From Cyclospora cayetanensis (taxonomy: Eukaryota; Apicomplexa; Conoidasida; Eucoccidiorida; Eimeriidae): DNA of 64,000 bases. The notes under the pieces were generated by a model, which was not told the DNA's origin, ran no database searches, and saw only the letters and a list, made by a program, of their open reading frames with translations. The DNA is taken from positions 98,292-162,291 of the forward strand of contig NW_020312761.1 in assembly GCF_002999335.1 (NCBI RefSeq), given 5' to 3'. The position numbers and the translations under genes were made by a program. Each line of letters begins with the position of its first letter. Position 1 is the stretch's first letter. Of this stretch, positions 1 to 13,100 are shown in pieces.

Positions 1-3000
1 GCAGCATCGGTACGTGAACCATGGATGCATACCACCGCTTTCGAACGAGCGAGATGGCGGCCTGCCATTTCTCATGACGGGAGCGTTGTACAAGACAAAA
101 GCGGGGTGTTGCTCAGGAGCAGCATTTAAAAACAGCACGCAGCACCGCCCGGCTGTTCTAGACAGATGCTGCTTTCGTCAAAGTGGTGTGACACTCCTTC
201 CGGGGTATGCATGTCATCTACTGTTGGTTGTAGGTCCCGGCACGCCTGCTGCTTCTCCTGGCAGACGCACATGGCTCGTCACAGCCTCCTCCGAGGGCAC
301 AACTAGTGGCTAGTGCGCACAGGATCCAGCGGGTGCTGGACTTCCACTGGGGCGGCCATCATCCTTCGACTCTTGATGTAACAGTTGCACAGGCCTGGTG
401 AGTGTTGCAACGTGTGTGCCTCCAAAATAGCCTTCCACCCCCTCCCGAAGTACATCTCGCAAAAGCACATTACGTGTGTGGTGACTGTTCTCGAACCTCC
501 GAGCTGCCATGCATGCGACGCATAACTGAGCTAACAAGCCTCTTCCGCCGTCCTGCTCTTGCTAGCTTGTGTTCTTGCATCAGCAGCGTCGTGTCGCCCA
601 GCGTCCGACACCTATACTGGGATGCTGGATGTCGCTACACGTCTTGTCTTGACTCGCTTGTGCGTCCAGGGTTTCAAGCCTTGGGCGCGATTGGCGACAG
701 TGCGTTGCGGGATTGCAAGCAGCAGTATCCCTCAGCGCAGTACTCTCTGTGTCTCTGAAAAACGAAGACGTACGAGCAGTTTGTTCCCCTGCCCTTGCAA
801 TTCGATTGCTGAAGTATCCCAACTGGTTTCTTCGTCCCTTCGCATGCTACTGATAGCTGATTTTGTGGCCCGTAATGCGCTGCCTTCGAGCACAGCTAAA
901 CTTGCGAGCACAGCTAAAATTGATCAATAGGAAACGGCCCTGGCACCCACCTCCACACACTGACACCAGACTTCCTGTAGCTGAAATTCTTGGCTAGCCA
1001 TGCGTATCGGGGTCGCCGAGGTGGTGCCACTTCTTCCCGCTTGTTATGGGAATGCGCAGCTTACGAGCCTAAAGCAGCTTCTGACTGTCATCGCAACGGA
1101 TGATGCCTCTAAGGTAAGGCTTGGTGCTGTACATTCTACCTTCGCATGTTTACAGGCAACTCGTTTGTACGAAGGTTTTTATGCAGTGTAAAATTGAAGG
1201 TGTCCACCAATCGTTATACAATGGCCGTGGCAACCCGAATCCAATAGCACCAAAGTCAAACTCGGGATGTAAAGCGGGATACACAAGTGCCTACTTAAAG
1301 GGCTAAAGAATTGTGGTGCGGCTTACGTGTGTGCCTCTGTGTAGATCCCAGCGGGGATACCCCCAGCGCCGGTTACTCCAAAAATGGCCGGCCTCCTTCG
1401 AATGCTCGCGCACTGCAAGCTTGCGCTTGTCTATGGTCGCCTTCGAAGCAATCGCAGGGTCTGTCTAATCGCAATATTTCGTTTTGTGAAGCTCCGAAGG
1501 CCCTTTAAGTGTGGCAACTTGCTTGAATCCTAACGTCTCTATTGTGTAACGACTCATGAATGTTGCGCTGCAGTTACAGGAATTCATCTCCCCAGAACAA
1601 GTGGCGATGATGGCGAATAGTGCTTCCTTGATGCTGCAGTGGGCGTTGGATGCCTACGACTTTCATTTTGTACGACTCCTCCAAATATTCACATTATCTA
1701 GAGCCCATGCTGGAGTTCCTCTGCCAATCGTTAGCCTGTTCAACATAAGCCTTATATGCAAGGGCTAGAATATAAAAGTGCACTACATCCTCATATGGAC
1801 TAGTGCCCTTGCGTTGCTTTGTCTCAACGTTGCTTACTTAAGGGAGCAAGGCATACTTTAACAATGACAGCAGCGCGCGAGTTTTCCATGTCACTACTAT
1901 TGCTGATTGACGCCACAAAAAACGAATCAGGAGGAGTTATTTTGGAACGAGGGATTGAGATCGCATCCAAAACTTTAGAGGTACTCCTCGCTGTGGCTCC
2001 TCATGGTGCCTAGGCGGTCTACGCGGCTAGTCATACGATAGCACCCGGAAAGCTGGTGGTTGTTGCATTTCTGCTCAAGGCTTATACAACTGACGTCGTT
2101 GTGTGGTGCGCTGTTTGGTTTACATGTCTATTATCAGTGGCAGACCAGAGTTCTCGGGAGGTGTCATTTGGAAACACTCGCCACAGGTACCCCGTGCGAC
2201 TTGGGCCTCCTTAGGGTGTTTTAGGTGTCTCAGTTTCGCGGCTTCACAAGGGTAGCAAGAAAGGCGCACCTGAGCCATTCGACAATCGTGTGAATGAGGC
2301 GCGAGCTGCTTGCTACACAAGCGTTTGTAGGCTCATTGACCGGAGGTGTATTACATCAGCTTGCAATGGTAAATTTAGCGGCGAACTGAGCTGCGTGCTT
2401 CTCATCACACTGGCAGCACCACTACGCATTTGTCTTTGGTTCCCCGGCAGGTCAATTGCTTGCTGTCTTGTTAGCTAATCAAGGCCGGTATCGCCGCTGC
2501 ATTGAAATTTACGAAGCCGTTATTCGTAATGCATTTACTAGGTATGCTTCGTAGTGGCGATTTGCTTGCTGCGGCCTGTAAGGTGTTTTTGCCTTTAATG
2601 TGACAAAGCAGCGTGAACAGGCCCGTACGCTGGCATATCTGAGGTTGGTCCGTTGTTTCCTGCATTTTTAGGCTAGTGCACAAACCATCGCTGCGTCGGT
2701 ACCGGCCTGACAATGAATTTTCAAGGTATGTACAGTGGGCGATCAGTACCAAGCGGTTTTGTTGGCCGGGTATCACACAAAACGGGAGTTGCCTCTTACA
2801 GCACCTCCATTGGTCCTGAGTTCAGCACTCCATGATATCTACGGCTGCATCCTGCCAAGGTGCAACTGCCCTCATGCGCGCATGTGCTGGGTTGAATTGC
2901 TTTTCTCAGAGTCTGCTGGTGCCTACCTGATCCGTATTTCTACGACATGTTCGAAACGGTTCGTCCTACAAACAGGTTTTTCCCGAAGATCAAAGCGGTC

Positions 3001-6000
3001 CTCCCCAACTTGGATGACGAACAGGCTCTAGCAGCTCTGAACCGAGATATTGGCGTACCAATATCTGGCCAGGCCGATACCTGTAAGATTCTTTTTCACA
3101 ATTCTTGACTCCCTTGCCTGGAGGCCGACTTGTTATCCATCAAATGGTGGTAGTAAGCGAGTGCGAGGCAGCAGAGGGCTGTTCAAACCTCATCGTGCTC
3201 AGGTTGCAGTGCGTCAAACAATCGCGCGAAGTCCTTTGGGGCTAAACCTAATCAAGAGTATATACTACGTCCTAATCAAAAGGTCAAACTCAAAAGCCGA
3301 TCGCTATCAAAGAAAGTATGCCGTCTTGAACCGGGCCTTGCTCCTGTGCCAATCATATGGGTATGTTCTACAGCCATGAGTAAACCACCAAACGCCAGTG
3401 GTAATCATAAATCGCCAGAGCCAACGGATGGAGGAGCTCCGGTGACAGCTCCTAAGCAGCCGAATGTCCCGTCCCCCGTCACTTCTAAGGACGCAAGCAA
3501 GGCAAACTTCATTCAGCTCGACCCTACGGATCATCCGATCTTTCGTGCGTATCCTATAAAGTTTTTAATGATGAATGAATAAGTCCCGCGGTACTTCTTG
3601 AAACAGTCGAGAACCATGGTTAGCTTCAATGACATTGAATTCTGGGTTAAATAGTATTCATCTCTGGTGCAACTAAGGAAACTTCACACCTGTTATACAG
3701 AATATTTTGAAGTCACTTCGCAAGTGGTGACTTATGCAGCTCGGTCTTACAGTGTGTGTTGCTAATACATTAGAATGAACTTAATGCGTTGGTTGTGTGC
3801 TGCAGCCACTATGCAGTCGAAGGCTGCAAGCGACAAGATGTGCCCTGTAATTCCGGACCTAGTGAACGATATGTTTCTAGTTTATATCAACTTTGCGGTG
3901 GAAAAGCACATTGTTTCTAGGCTGGTTTCTCTCTTTCTGCTTCTTGACTATTTTGAAAAGCAAAGTACGTGCCTTGCAGTATTCAGAATTGTGCCACAGT
4001 CTCCCAACTCTAAGGAGCAATTGGCAGAATAGTCCTATCCCAACCGACTGCTGCAATCAACCAGTCTTCCTGGCAACCTTCGAAACGTGGTTTTTAGCTC
4101 ACATAAATAAATACTTTTGGTTTGTGTGGTGAATGCGCCTCAGGCTACACGGCCGTGTCATATGATGACTTTGAGACCGCATGTACGAAATCTGAGGGTG
4201 ATGTTACATCCCATTCTTTTCTGACTTGGCTACTCGACCTCTCCGAAACGTAAGCAGCAAAGACTAGCCGTTTGCTGCAAGAGAGACGCCTTATTTTTGC
4301 TTGAAGAATTGGGACCCTCTACTGCTAAATACATGGCTTACGCAAGCGTAGCAGATTTGTGGGCACTGTTCTCGCAACCTGTTGTCATACGCTGAACCCC
4401 TGAATAGGTCTGACGTGCAAGTGATGGAGTACATAGAGCATTATCCCTTCAGAATCCCAAAAGAGGAACTTTTTAACCAGGACAGCGATGTAATCTTCCT
4501 TCTCTGTCACCCCAGTAAGACCAACTGGCGCTGATAGCTATCCATGAAGTTACCGCTTCCGCAGGGCTCTTGCATCATAATACATAGTTGAAGGCATCAA
4601 AAATCTGTTTCACTGCTTAAAGAGAAGCAGCTAAACATTCGTGTGCAATCTTCGACCTGTGCCATTTTTTCTACCTCAGAAGAGAAAGACAGTAAAAGTG
4701 GCACATCTCGCGACTGCATTTTGGACCACTACCTTGGGCATCTCCTTTCAAAAGCGGAAACGGCAGTATTCAACGCCTGCCAGCTCATCCTTTCAGGTCC
4801 GGAGTTCCTTAGCTCTAAAACTTCATAGCGGGCCCGTCATGTTTTCATTAACTCGAGAAATATTTCTGTGTCACTTCATCACCCCAAGCGTGTGATTGTG
4901 TGTACTTCTGTCATAAGACGTGTGTGCACATGTTTAATATGAGTTCTGGTTTTGGTCCAAAGGCCAAAGCTCTGCGATTCTAAGCTCAAACTCCTGATTG
5001 AACGCTAATGAGGCGCATAGCTAAGAACTTTTACTTGGAACGGAGGACTAGTTGCAATGTCAGGCGCTGTACTTGACTTTGTCCTTCTCTGTATTAGCTT
5101 AGTTTTGATCCTGCTAATTTCTTACCTGTTCTTCCTGCTATTGTTACTACTTTTTCTGCTGCTTGTGCTGTCGCCACTCAGGGGACTCTAAGAGCTTGTC
5201 CCAAGCTGCCCAGGCCTATTCTTCTCCTCTGGAAAAATTAAAGCGGGCGATTTCTAAGCTGAAAGTGATATTACTTTTGCTCGGAAAGTGCGCAATTGTT
5301 TTTGTATCTCACTGCGTCTGCTTTGAGCCCTACCACCACAATAGTTGACAACATAAGCTAAATGGGGGGAGGCAGCTCATATACTTGGCATGAATAGTTG
5401 CAAGCATAGAAACTGGAAATAAAATTCATACACCTAGAGTCTCATCCGAAGTCCATACGCTCAAAGATGCGCTTTCATACCTTGACTTACAGGTTGAAGG
5501 AGAAGGAAGAGCCAGAGGTCGATAGGCCGCCGGATTCCAGTCTTTTGTTCAAGAGGTAGGTGACTCATCTCCATTCAGATAAAGTCTTCTGCATTTGCCT
5601 TTTTCTTTAAGCTGTAGTTCATACGCATCCCATCTCCCTATTTTGCCCCGGAGATTTATGTCACACTTGTTGAAAGTTGTGTTAGCTGTAGATCCTACAG
5701 GATCGTTATGGTGAGAGGCCTCTAAAAAATACCCAGTTTTTGGCTTACTGCTATTTTTCATCTACAGGCAGTCCGTGACGCAAGGGCTGCGCAACGAAGC
5801 GCAGGAAGAAAGCGTCATAACTGGAGGAACTTTTTTTGAAGAGTTGGCAGAAAATGCAGAAGAAACAGTCAATAGGACAGAGATGAGGGTGAGGCTACCC
5901 AAACTGTTTGTTGACAAATTTAGTTGTGAAACCATACTACGTTCTCCAGGTGACAAATGTTATTCCCTAAAGCACCCCATTCGTCATTCCATGTAGTCAT

Positions 6001-6881
6001 TAATTTTTATAGTGAGCCTATCTTGTGCAATTTTGATGTATGTTGGGTACATGAGATACCTTTTGCTATACTGAAATCTGCATGATTCAGTTCTCGACTA
6101 GAAAGGACAGTCACGTTGCCTCGTCTATGAGCTACAGAGAAGCATGTAGCGTTGTTTTCACACGCCATCCTTAATGCTGGTTAGAAAAAGCTGTGTGGCT
6201 TTCCAGAGGCGCTATCGGCATTTCATGGCTCACATACGCACCAGTCTTCGCCTTCCTACAAACCTCCGGTAAGCCGCTATACACTCATTTTGTTGTGAAT
6301 GCCCATGAATAAAGGCGTGCAATTTGTAGATAACGGGTTCCTGTAGCCATAAATCGCTACTGTTGCGAAATAAAAACTAACAACAATGCACCAGTATTGA
6401 ACATGCGACAAAAAATGAGTTATCTCGGTGTAAAATACTTCGTTCAAGAAAACGATAATAGGAGTTTGCTGCTCTGTGCAGATGTGAGGAGCTGGACATC
6501 CTGGCAAATTTGATGTACTATTATTTAGACGTAAAAACGTTTCGCACCTGGTGGGAAAACCGCTACAAAAGCGGCACGAATGCAACGTCCCTATTCGGGG
6601 CTAGAAAGACAGAATATTGCGACGAGCTCACGCGTTCATCATTCGAAGAATATTAGCTTTGTAGGCGATATATAAGGAGCAAGCAACAGGCGGTGCATAC
6701 CTTAACACTGCACTGACAATTCCGCCCACAGAGCTATGAACTCTTGGTCTGGGATTGGAAATCGGACTTGGATTCTGGGAATTTCGGCCTCAAGTTTATG
6801 GATCGGGCACCCTCAGAACGTTGCATATGCGTGAAGTCTAAACGAAAGCCAGGGCGTGTTGTGTTACGCATCACCATTTAG
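1..6881 (+). CDS. Unidentified multi-exon protein, 3' part of gene (5' end outside window)
   Basis: I do not recognise the product. It was rebuilt as consecutive exons: end at 9, 265-397, 587-699, 998-1113, 1574-1669, 1843-1980, 2138-2160, 2331-2368, 2475-2541, 2910-3082, 3374-3544, 3806-3964, 4144-4249, 4408-4514, 4680-4796, 5182-5264, about 5500-5555, 5768-5888, 6207-6268, 6482-6530, 6732-6881 (TAG). From 265 onward every GT-AG junction joins in phase, giving about 691 residues. That agreement is the main evidence for a real gene. The N-terminal part (998-1980) is helical and HEAT-like (MRIGVAEVVPLLP). A Pro/Ser/Thr-rich linker lies in 3374-3500. Acidic and basic helical segments follow, and the tail is basic (KSKRKPGRVV). 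The exon at 6482 could instead read through to a stop near 6657. The acceptor near 5500 is a choice among close AGs. HEAT or importin-like architecture is only a guess. Confidence 0.62.
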
Positions 6882-7142
6882 CATGCAGTCGTGCTTTTCA
6901 ATATAAAAGCGCTTGGCAAAACGCTTTCGTGCCCGCTTAGACAACCACTATACGCTTACCATACAACGGGAACCGAGCAAGGTGCGAGTTTCCACTCCAA
7001 CAAATCGGTTTTGTTTTATTAATTTCCTTTTTGAACGGGTGCAGTCTGTCTCGAAGCCGTCAATGGAGTTGTAAGAGTGCCTCTTCCTATGCTAGATCGG
7101 GCAAGGCAGTACGAGAGGTGTGTCATCACGTGCTTCAGTTTT

Positions 7143-10100
7143 CTAGTCCCTGGGTGTATGGGAGGGTGAAACAGAACTAGAAGACCGCAAGGGTGTGGGT
7201 GGCGGCTCAACGAGGGGGCAGTTCTTAAGTGGAAACGCATAAAACGCTTCGAATACGACTTTTGGAATATTCGGGGGCGGCTCAGTGCAGTGCTCCTCCT
7301 CCAACACAATCCCAGGACTGTCCTCACCCGCGAACTGTTCATACCGGAACGCTCCCTCGGGTGTACAACTTGATGTCGCATCAATATGGTGGCCAGTGCC
7401 GTGGGGATGTCCAAAACGCCATTGGCCGCAGTGGCGTGCCCCACTGTGTGTTATCGACTCCTAAAGAGGCGCACGACAGACCGTGAAGCTTGAGAAAAAT
7501 AGGAGGCGGGAAATCTTCATGCAATTTCCCTAGGAGACCGCATACTAAGAGAGGCCGTGCCATGACTCCATGCATGTGCAGCATCGTCTTCCTATTTTGT
7601 CGAGCTCAGGGAGAAGGTATTGTGATCACATAATTCACGAGGAACGCGCACATTGGCAAGCCCACAGGCCAATCACAGACCCCAGCTCTCTGCCGCCTTG
7701 CGCAGCCTCAGATCCGAAGGTGTCAGGGAAACGCCAACGCGAAAGAAACACAGACAGACGGGCACGCACGGAGAGGAGAGGAGGGCTGCATACAGGGAGT
7801 GGTTCAATTAGAGTTTCACGCATTTTTCAACGCTAAGCAGGCATAAAAACCAGGCAAAAGACTTGTAAGGGCCCCCCAAACCCAAGCATGGAAAGATCCC
7901 ATGACATACTCCTTTTCCGTGTCGCATGCCGTCCATCCACTGCCCCTCGTACACTTCCCCCGATGCTTTCAGTTTGCAAAGACCCCAGCCGTGCGGCACT
8001 ATATTCTGGCAATGTTTCCGCCGTCCTTCTGGACTTGTGTGCGGGTGCTCTTCTCTGCGTTCCTCCCGCACGTCAGTTGCCATGGGGGCGTCCTCGCCTA
8101 TGGGGACCTTCGCATTTGGGAACTTGAGTCTGCCTAAATATTTGTCACCGTTGGGGAAGGTGACACTCCACTCTGCATCCGGTGCAGGCTTGTCATCTAG
8201 CCACTGCCCGTCCATCATTACCACTTCGCCCTCAAGCGTAGCCGCTCCCGCGTGTGTCTCCTGCGTGTCTTCGACAGGACCTCCCTTTGTGCCGCTTCCC
8301 TGTAACACCCCAACAGGGATGCTTAACACCCCGGCTCCATGTCGCAGTCCTCCCCGCCACTGGCCATCGTAAGCGCAGCAGTCTGCGTAAAGCATGCTCC
8401 CGCTTCCGTCTGGAAGCAGCGACTCTGGCTGGGGACGCAGAGGCGGCAGGCAAATGCCAGACACACACGCAACGGAGCAAGCCAGGCAGCGATAAAACAA
8501 ACAGACACGCAGATCAAAGGATGGCGGTGTACACGCAGAAGCGTTTGCCTCGGTCTTTCAGCACAAGTCACGTGCCTCGATAACGAAGGCAGCCGACAGC
8601 ATGCTCATTTAAGAGGGTGAAGTGTCACGCAGGCCTAGATCTTCCGAGTGCGTTTCGTGCAGCAGCTTCAGCTTAAGGCAGCCTCACCGATAACCCTCCT
8701 GTATAAGTCCGTCCGTCAGCATAGACAGCAGTAACAGTGCCTGACACTTTGCCGCCTTCGAAGCCGCCCCGAATGACAACACCCTTGCGATAGTTTCGAA
8801 GCGAATTTCTCCCCGATCCACTCTGGCTTATTGTTAGTTTCCCGAGACCTTCAAACCTGCCCTTCGCGAATTCGCCTTCGTACTCTAGTCCGTCCCGCTG
8901 GACATACCGCCCCTGCAGAGACACAGGTTCCAAAAGCGCTAAAGTGTACAGTGACAGCAGTGCAGCACAAATCTCATGGTGTGCGCTTGAGCAAGTCTGT
9001 GGCTCGTCGGAAAAACATAGACACCTCCAGTTGCACACGGGCTAGCACACCACCAGACATGTGTATATGGGTCCATAGGTGTGTGTGTATACGTCTGCAT
9101 GGGTATAGATATATAGATATCCAGATATATATGTATGCATGCATGCATGCAGGCGCATGTGTGTATAGGTGAAGATGTGCGTGCACATATATTAATATAT
9201 ATCCAATATATATTCATCGGTGCGTCTGTGCCTCTGAATTAGGGGTGGCTGGCCGTAGGGGTAGATGGAGAGCTGACTTTTCCGTGATATTTGTTATCGT
9301 AGAACTGGCCCCAATATCTTTCTTTTTGCGAATAAAGGTGCCCTTCGCCACTCTTCTTATTGTGTTGCCACTGCCCGACGTACAAATATCCAGCTGCTTC
9401 GTGCGCCAGCACCCCATGCCCGTGCCGCTCATCACAGAACCATGAGCCGTCATATCTAAGAACGCAACAACGCAGAGAGCGTAGCCTGCCGACGAACTAG
9501 GGGACGGTGTCTCGCGGAGAGACAGTTACGCAGATGCCGTGGTGGCCGTTAGGAAGCATCCGCTTTCGCTGCCGCGAGGCCTCTGGAGCATCGAGGGCAG
9601 CCGCCCAGAAGCCCCCTAAAATAAGTTGTGGCAAAAAATGCTTCCCGCGTGTGTCTTCCCTCCGCCTCATCCCTGTGGCTCCTACCGCATGCCGTCAGCG
9701 GAGGAATAAATCCCATCTCCGTGCCGAAGCGATGCCGCGAACTGACCCTCATAACAGTCCCCGTTGCTGTAGAAGTACCGGGCATAGCCGCTGGTAGGCG
9801 GGGACTGCAGTGTCTCATGTTTGGCTGGAGCCGCTTCCTCACTCGGCAAGCGGTGCTCCTGAAGCCACGCCTGCAGAGGCCACAAAGTGCGCGCAGGAAG
9901 GCAGACATATGTATAATGTATATCAGGGAAAGGCTGGGCAGGGAGGGGATACGAGGCGAGGGATGTTCGGGGACGGATGGCAAGGGCACACACACACACA
10001 CACACACATACACGCATACACATAAACACACAAACATACACATACACATAAACACACATACACATACACATAAACACACAAACATACACATACACATAAA

Positions 10101-13100
10101 CACACACACACACATACACATACACACACACACACATACATACACACATACACATACACACACAAACATACACATACACACACATACACATACACACGCA
10201 CACACATACGAGGTAGCTAACTGCAGAGAGCGACAGCACAAGACAGAGAGAGGAAGGAAGCGTATGGATTGCTGGCCAGGCAATTTTCTAGAGACTTTCC
10301 TGATTAATTCAAGCCCCAAGTCAGGTGTACGGACACCTAGGTCGCGCCATGAAGCTGGAGGGGCGAAGAATATCACCGCAGCACCCACCTGAAAATTGTA
10401 AGTCTCTGTCCATGCCGTCAACCATTCTGCCCCAAAAACACTCAGTCCTTCGCTGTTCGCGGCAGTAGCGGCACGCTGCTGCTCTTGCTGCAGCACTCGC
10501 AGCAGCTGCTGCCGCGAGTGCCCAGCACCCGCGGCAAGGGCAGCTTTTCTTGAAAACAGAGCGCAAGCACACACCAGAACGACACGCTTCGCCACACACA
10601 GATAGAAGAGTTTCCCCCGCGCGGTTCGTACATCCCTGCAGCATCGCATGCCTTGTTGCGCTTGTTTCCCTTCTCTGAGACAAGCCTTCCTTCGGCGCTA
10701 CCTATTTTCGTAACAAGGGGAGTGCGGCAGCAGCTCCCGACCTGCATAGCTGCTCCAGGTGCTGCGAGAAGGCCGCACGAATCAAGTCTGCATGCGCTTC
10801 CCAATTGGGGTCAAAGAGCGACGGGGGGGCTGTAGCGTCGCTGGTACTTCTGCTGCTTCCTGCGACGAACCAAAGGATTACAGAAGCCGCCGTGCGCCCT
10901 TTCAGCCGAAAGCTCCCCATGTATCCCTTTTAAAACACCGGGCAAGCGAGGCCTTTTGAAGCATCCCTGAAAGCGCTCTCACGTTTCCACATGTCGCCTC
11001 AACAGCACACACGCTTCCGTAGCCTTCTTGCCACGCGCAGGAGTAGACGCGCACTCGAGCTGTATCCTCACCTGAGCGCTCCCAAGTCCACCGAATTCGG
11101 CTGCTTAGCCAGCCACTGCCTCCGCTGGCTAAGGGCGTGGCAAACGCGTCAGAAGAAGCCTGCTCCTGCTGATACTGAGCAGCGTTGCTGGTGACTGCTG
11201 CCCCTTCGCCGCTGGATGAGGGAGTAGCGGCTTCCTGAGACGGAGTTTGTGCCCCCAGAGCGACAGCTTCCTCAAATAGGTGCTTGCCGTCTTCGTCGAG
11301 CTGACGGCTGCCATCGCCGCTGCTGTTGCTGCTTTGCCCCCTACTTCCGTCCGCTGGCAAAGCGTCCCCCTGCTTCTGCTGCTGCAAGAAATCCGTCCTG
11401 CTGGAGCTCCCTCCTCCTCCTGAAGGGGGGCTGACAGCCTGGGAGAAGTCTGTCAAGGCAGCGCCTCTCGAGGGAGATCCGCCTGCTGCACCGCGACAGA
11501 AACGGAGCAGAAATGCTTGCATTCTCCGGTGTTCGCTTGCGAGATACGCTTTTCCGAAATCTATTTCTTTTCGACGCCCTAAGCGCCTGTCTCTCGAAAA
11601 AGTGGCCTACACAGTGCGCCTCAACGAGGGGGGGAGCCTTGCCTCACAAGGCGACTCTGAGCTCTCGCGACAGCACGCCTAAGTGCACACTTACCTTCAT
11701 CTTTGCCTTTGAGAAAGGGGAGCCCATGAGCTGCAGCATGGCTGGCAAGAGTCGAAATGGTCTGCTGCAGGAGGTCTGTGGCGTGCTTTGAGAGGCTGCT
11801 GCTGTTTGGGGTCTGTCCATCGAGGGACTGACTTCCAAGGAAAGCTGTTTCCCGTGCAATGCGCTGAGCGAAGTGCTCCTCCCACGCTGTCAATTGCAGC
11901 AGCGGCACCAGGAGATGGTTCTGAATTGCTACCTCCAGCGCGTCCACGTCGACTGTACACACAGCAAAAGGAGCATTGTTCCCCCACAAACAGCAACACC
12001 CCGCAAGCGACTGAGACTACCGACCGGCACTGCCAGCTTCCTGCATGCACACTCAGAATAGCCCCTTCTCCCTCCCTTCGCCTCGACGCTTCTGACAAAG
12101 TGCCGCGAACGAACAACGCGCCACGCAGAGGGGGACAAAACGGCGACACTGCATGCGCCTTAGGGCTTGGGTGTGAACGGCGTGTGTGTGAGTCTTGCCC
12201 GTGATGTCTGGCTTCCCAACTGGATGTGTCGCTACTGCCCGATTCGTGGTGGCTATGAGGAAGCCTCGCTTTTGCAGCAAGAGATCGTCGACGAGCTCTA
12301 GAGGGAGCAGGGGGAAGAAAGCCGAGCGGGAATCGAAGATCCTGAAGGGCAGTCCATGACGCTTCCATCGGTATTCGTGTTCTCCGAAGCCATCGCTTGA
12401 AAATCCACATGCCAGCCCACCTGTACAACAGAACACAAGCCGTGTAGACTGCCGACTGCCCCTCAGGCACCTGCTCTTCGGCAACCCCTTTTCGCGAGGC
12501 GGGAACGAGGCTTTGTCTCCCCAGCGCCCGTGCGCAGACACATCGCTCACGCACAAAACAGCAGCAGCGCACCTGGCAAAAGCGAGATCAGGGAGAGGAC
12601 GGCAGTGGAGGCCTTTGACGCGTCTCGAGAAAAGAAGAGGATTTTGCTTTCTAGCAGCAGCGCCTTCACCAGCACGAGAAGCTGCTCTGTTCTCAACAGC
12701 GCACAGGGTGAACAGCAGCCTTTGCAGTGCAAGGACTGCGCCTCCCAGCCTCGACGATCGAAATCAGTCAAAAACGCTCCTGCCGAGAGCGCACGACCGA
12801 AACACGCAGTACGCGTAGCAAGAAAAGCAGCGAGAGAGGGACAGAGAGAAGAGAGACACAATAAAGGGAAACGAGGCAAAACAGCGCACGGGGGTTCATG
12901 GCCATTATAAACGGTGGGAGACCACCCTCCAGGTTGAACGTGATCTCCGTGTAACGCAGCAGATGGAAATTGACGGTGTTCAGCTGATCGTACAACTGCA
13001 GAAGAACCTGCGTAGGCAATCCCGAGGAGCTCTCAGCGGTCGAACGCCCACCCCCTGAAGCCGTCTCCATCAACTCAAAGAAGGCTGCGCTAACGGGAAG

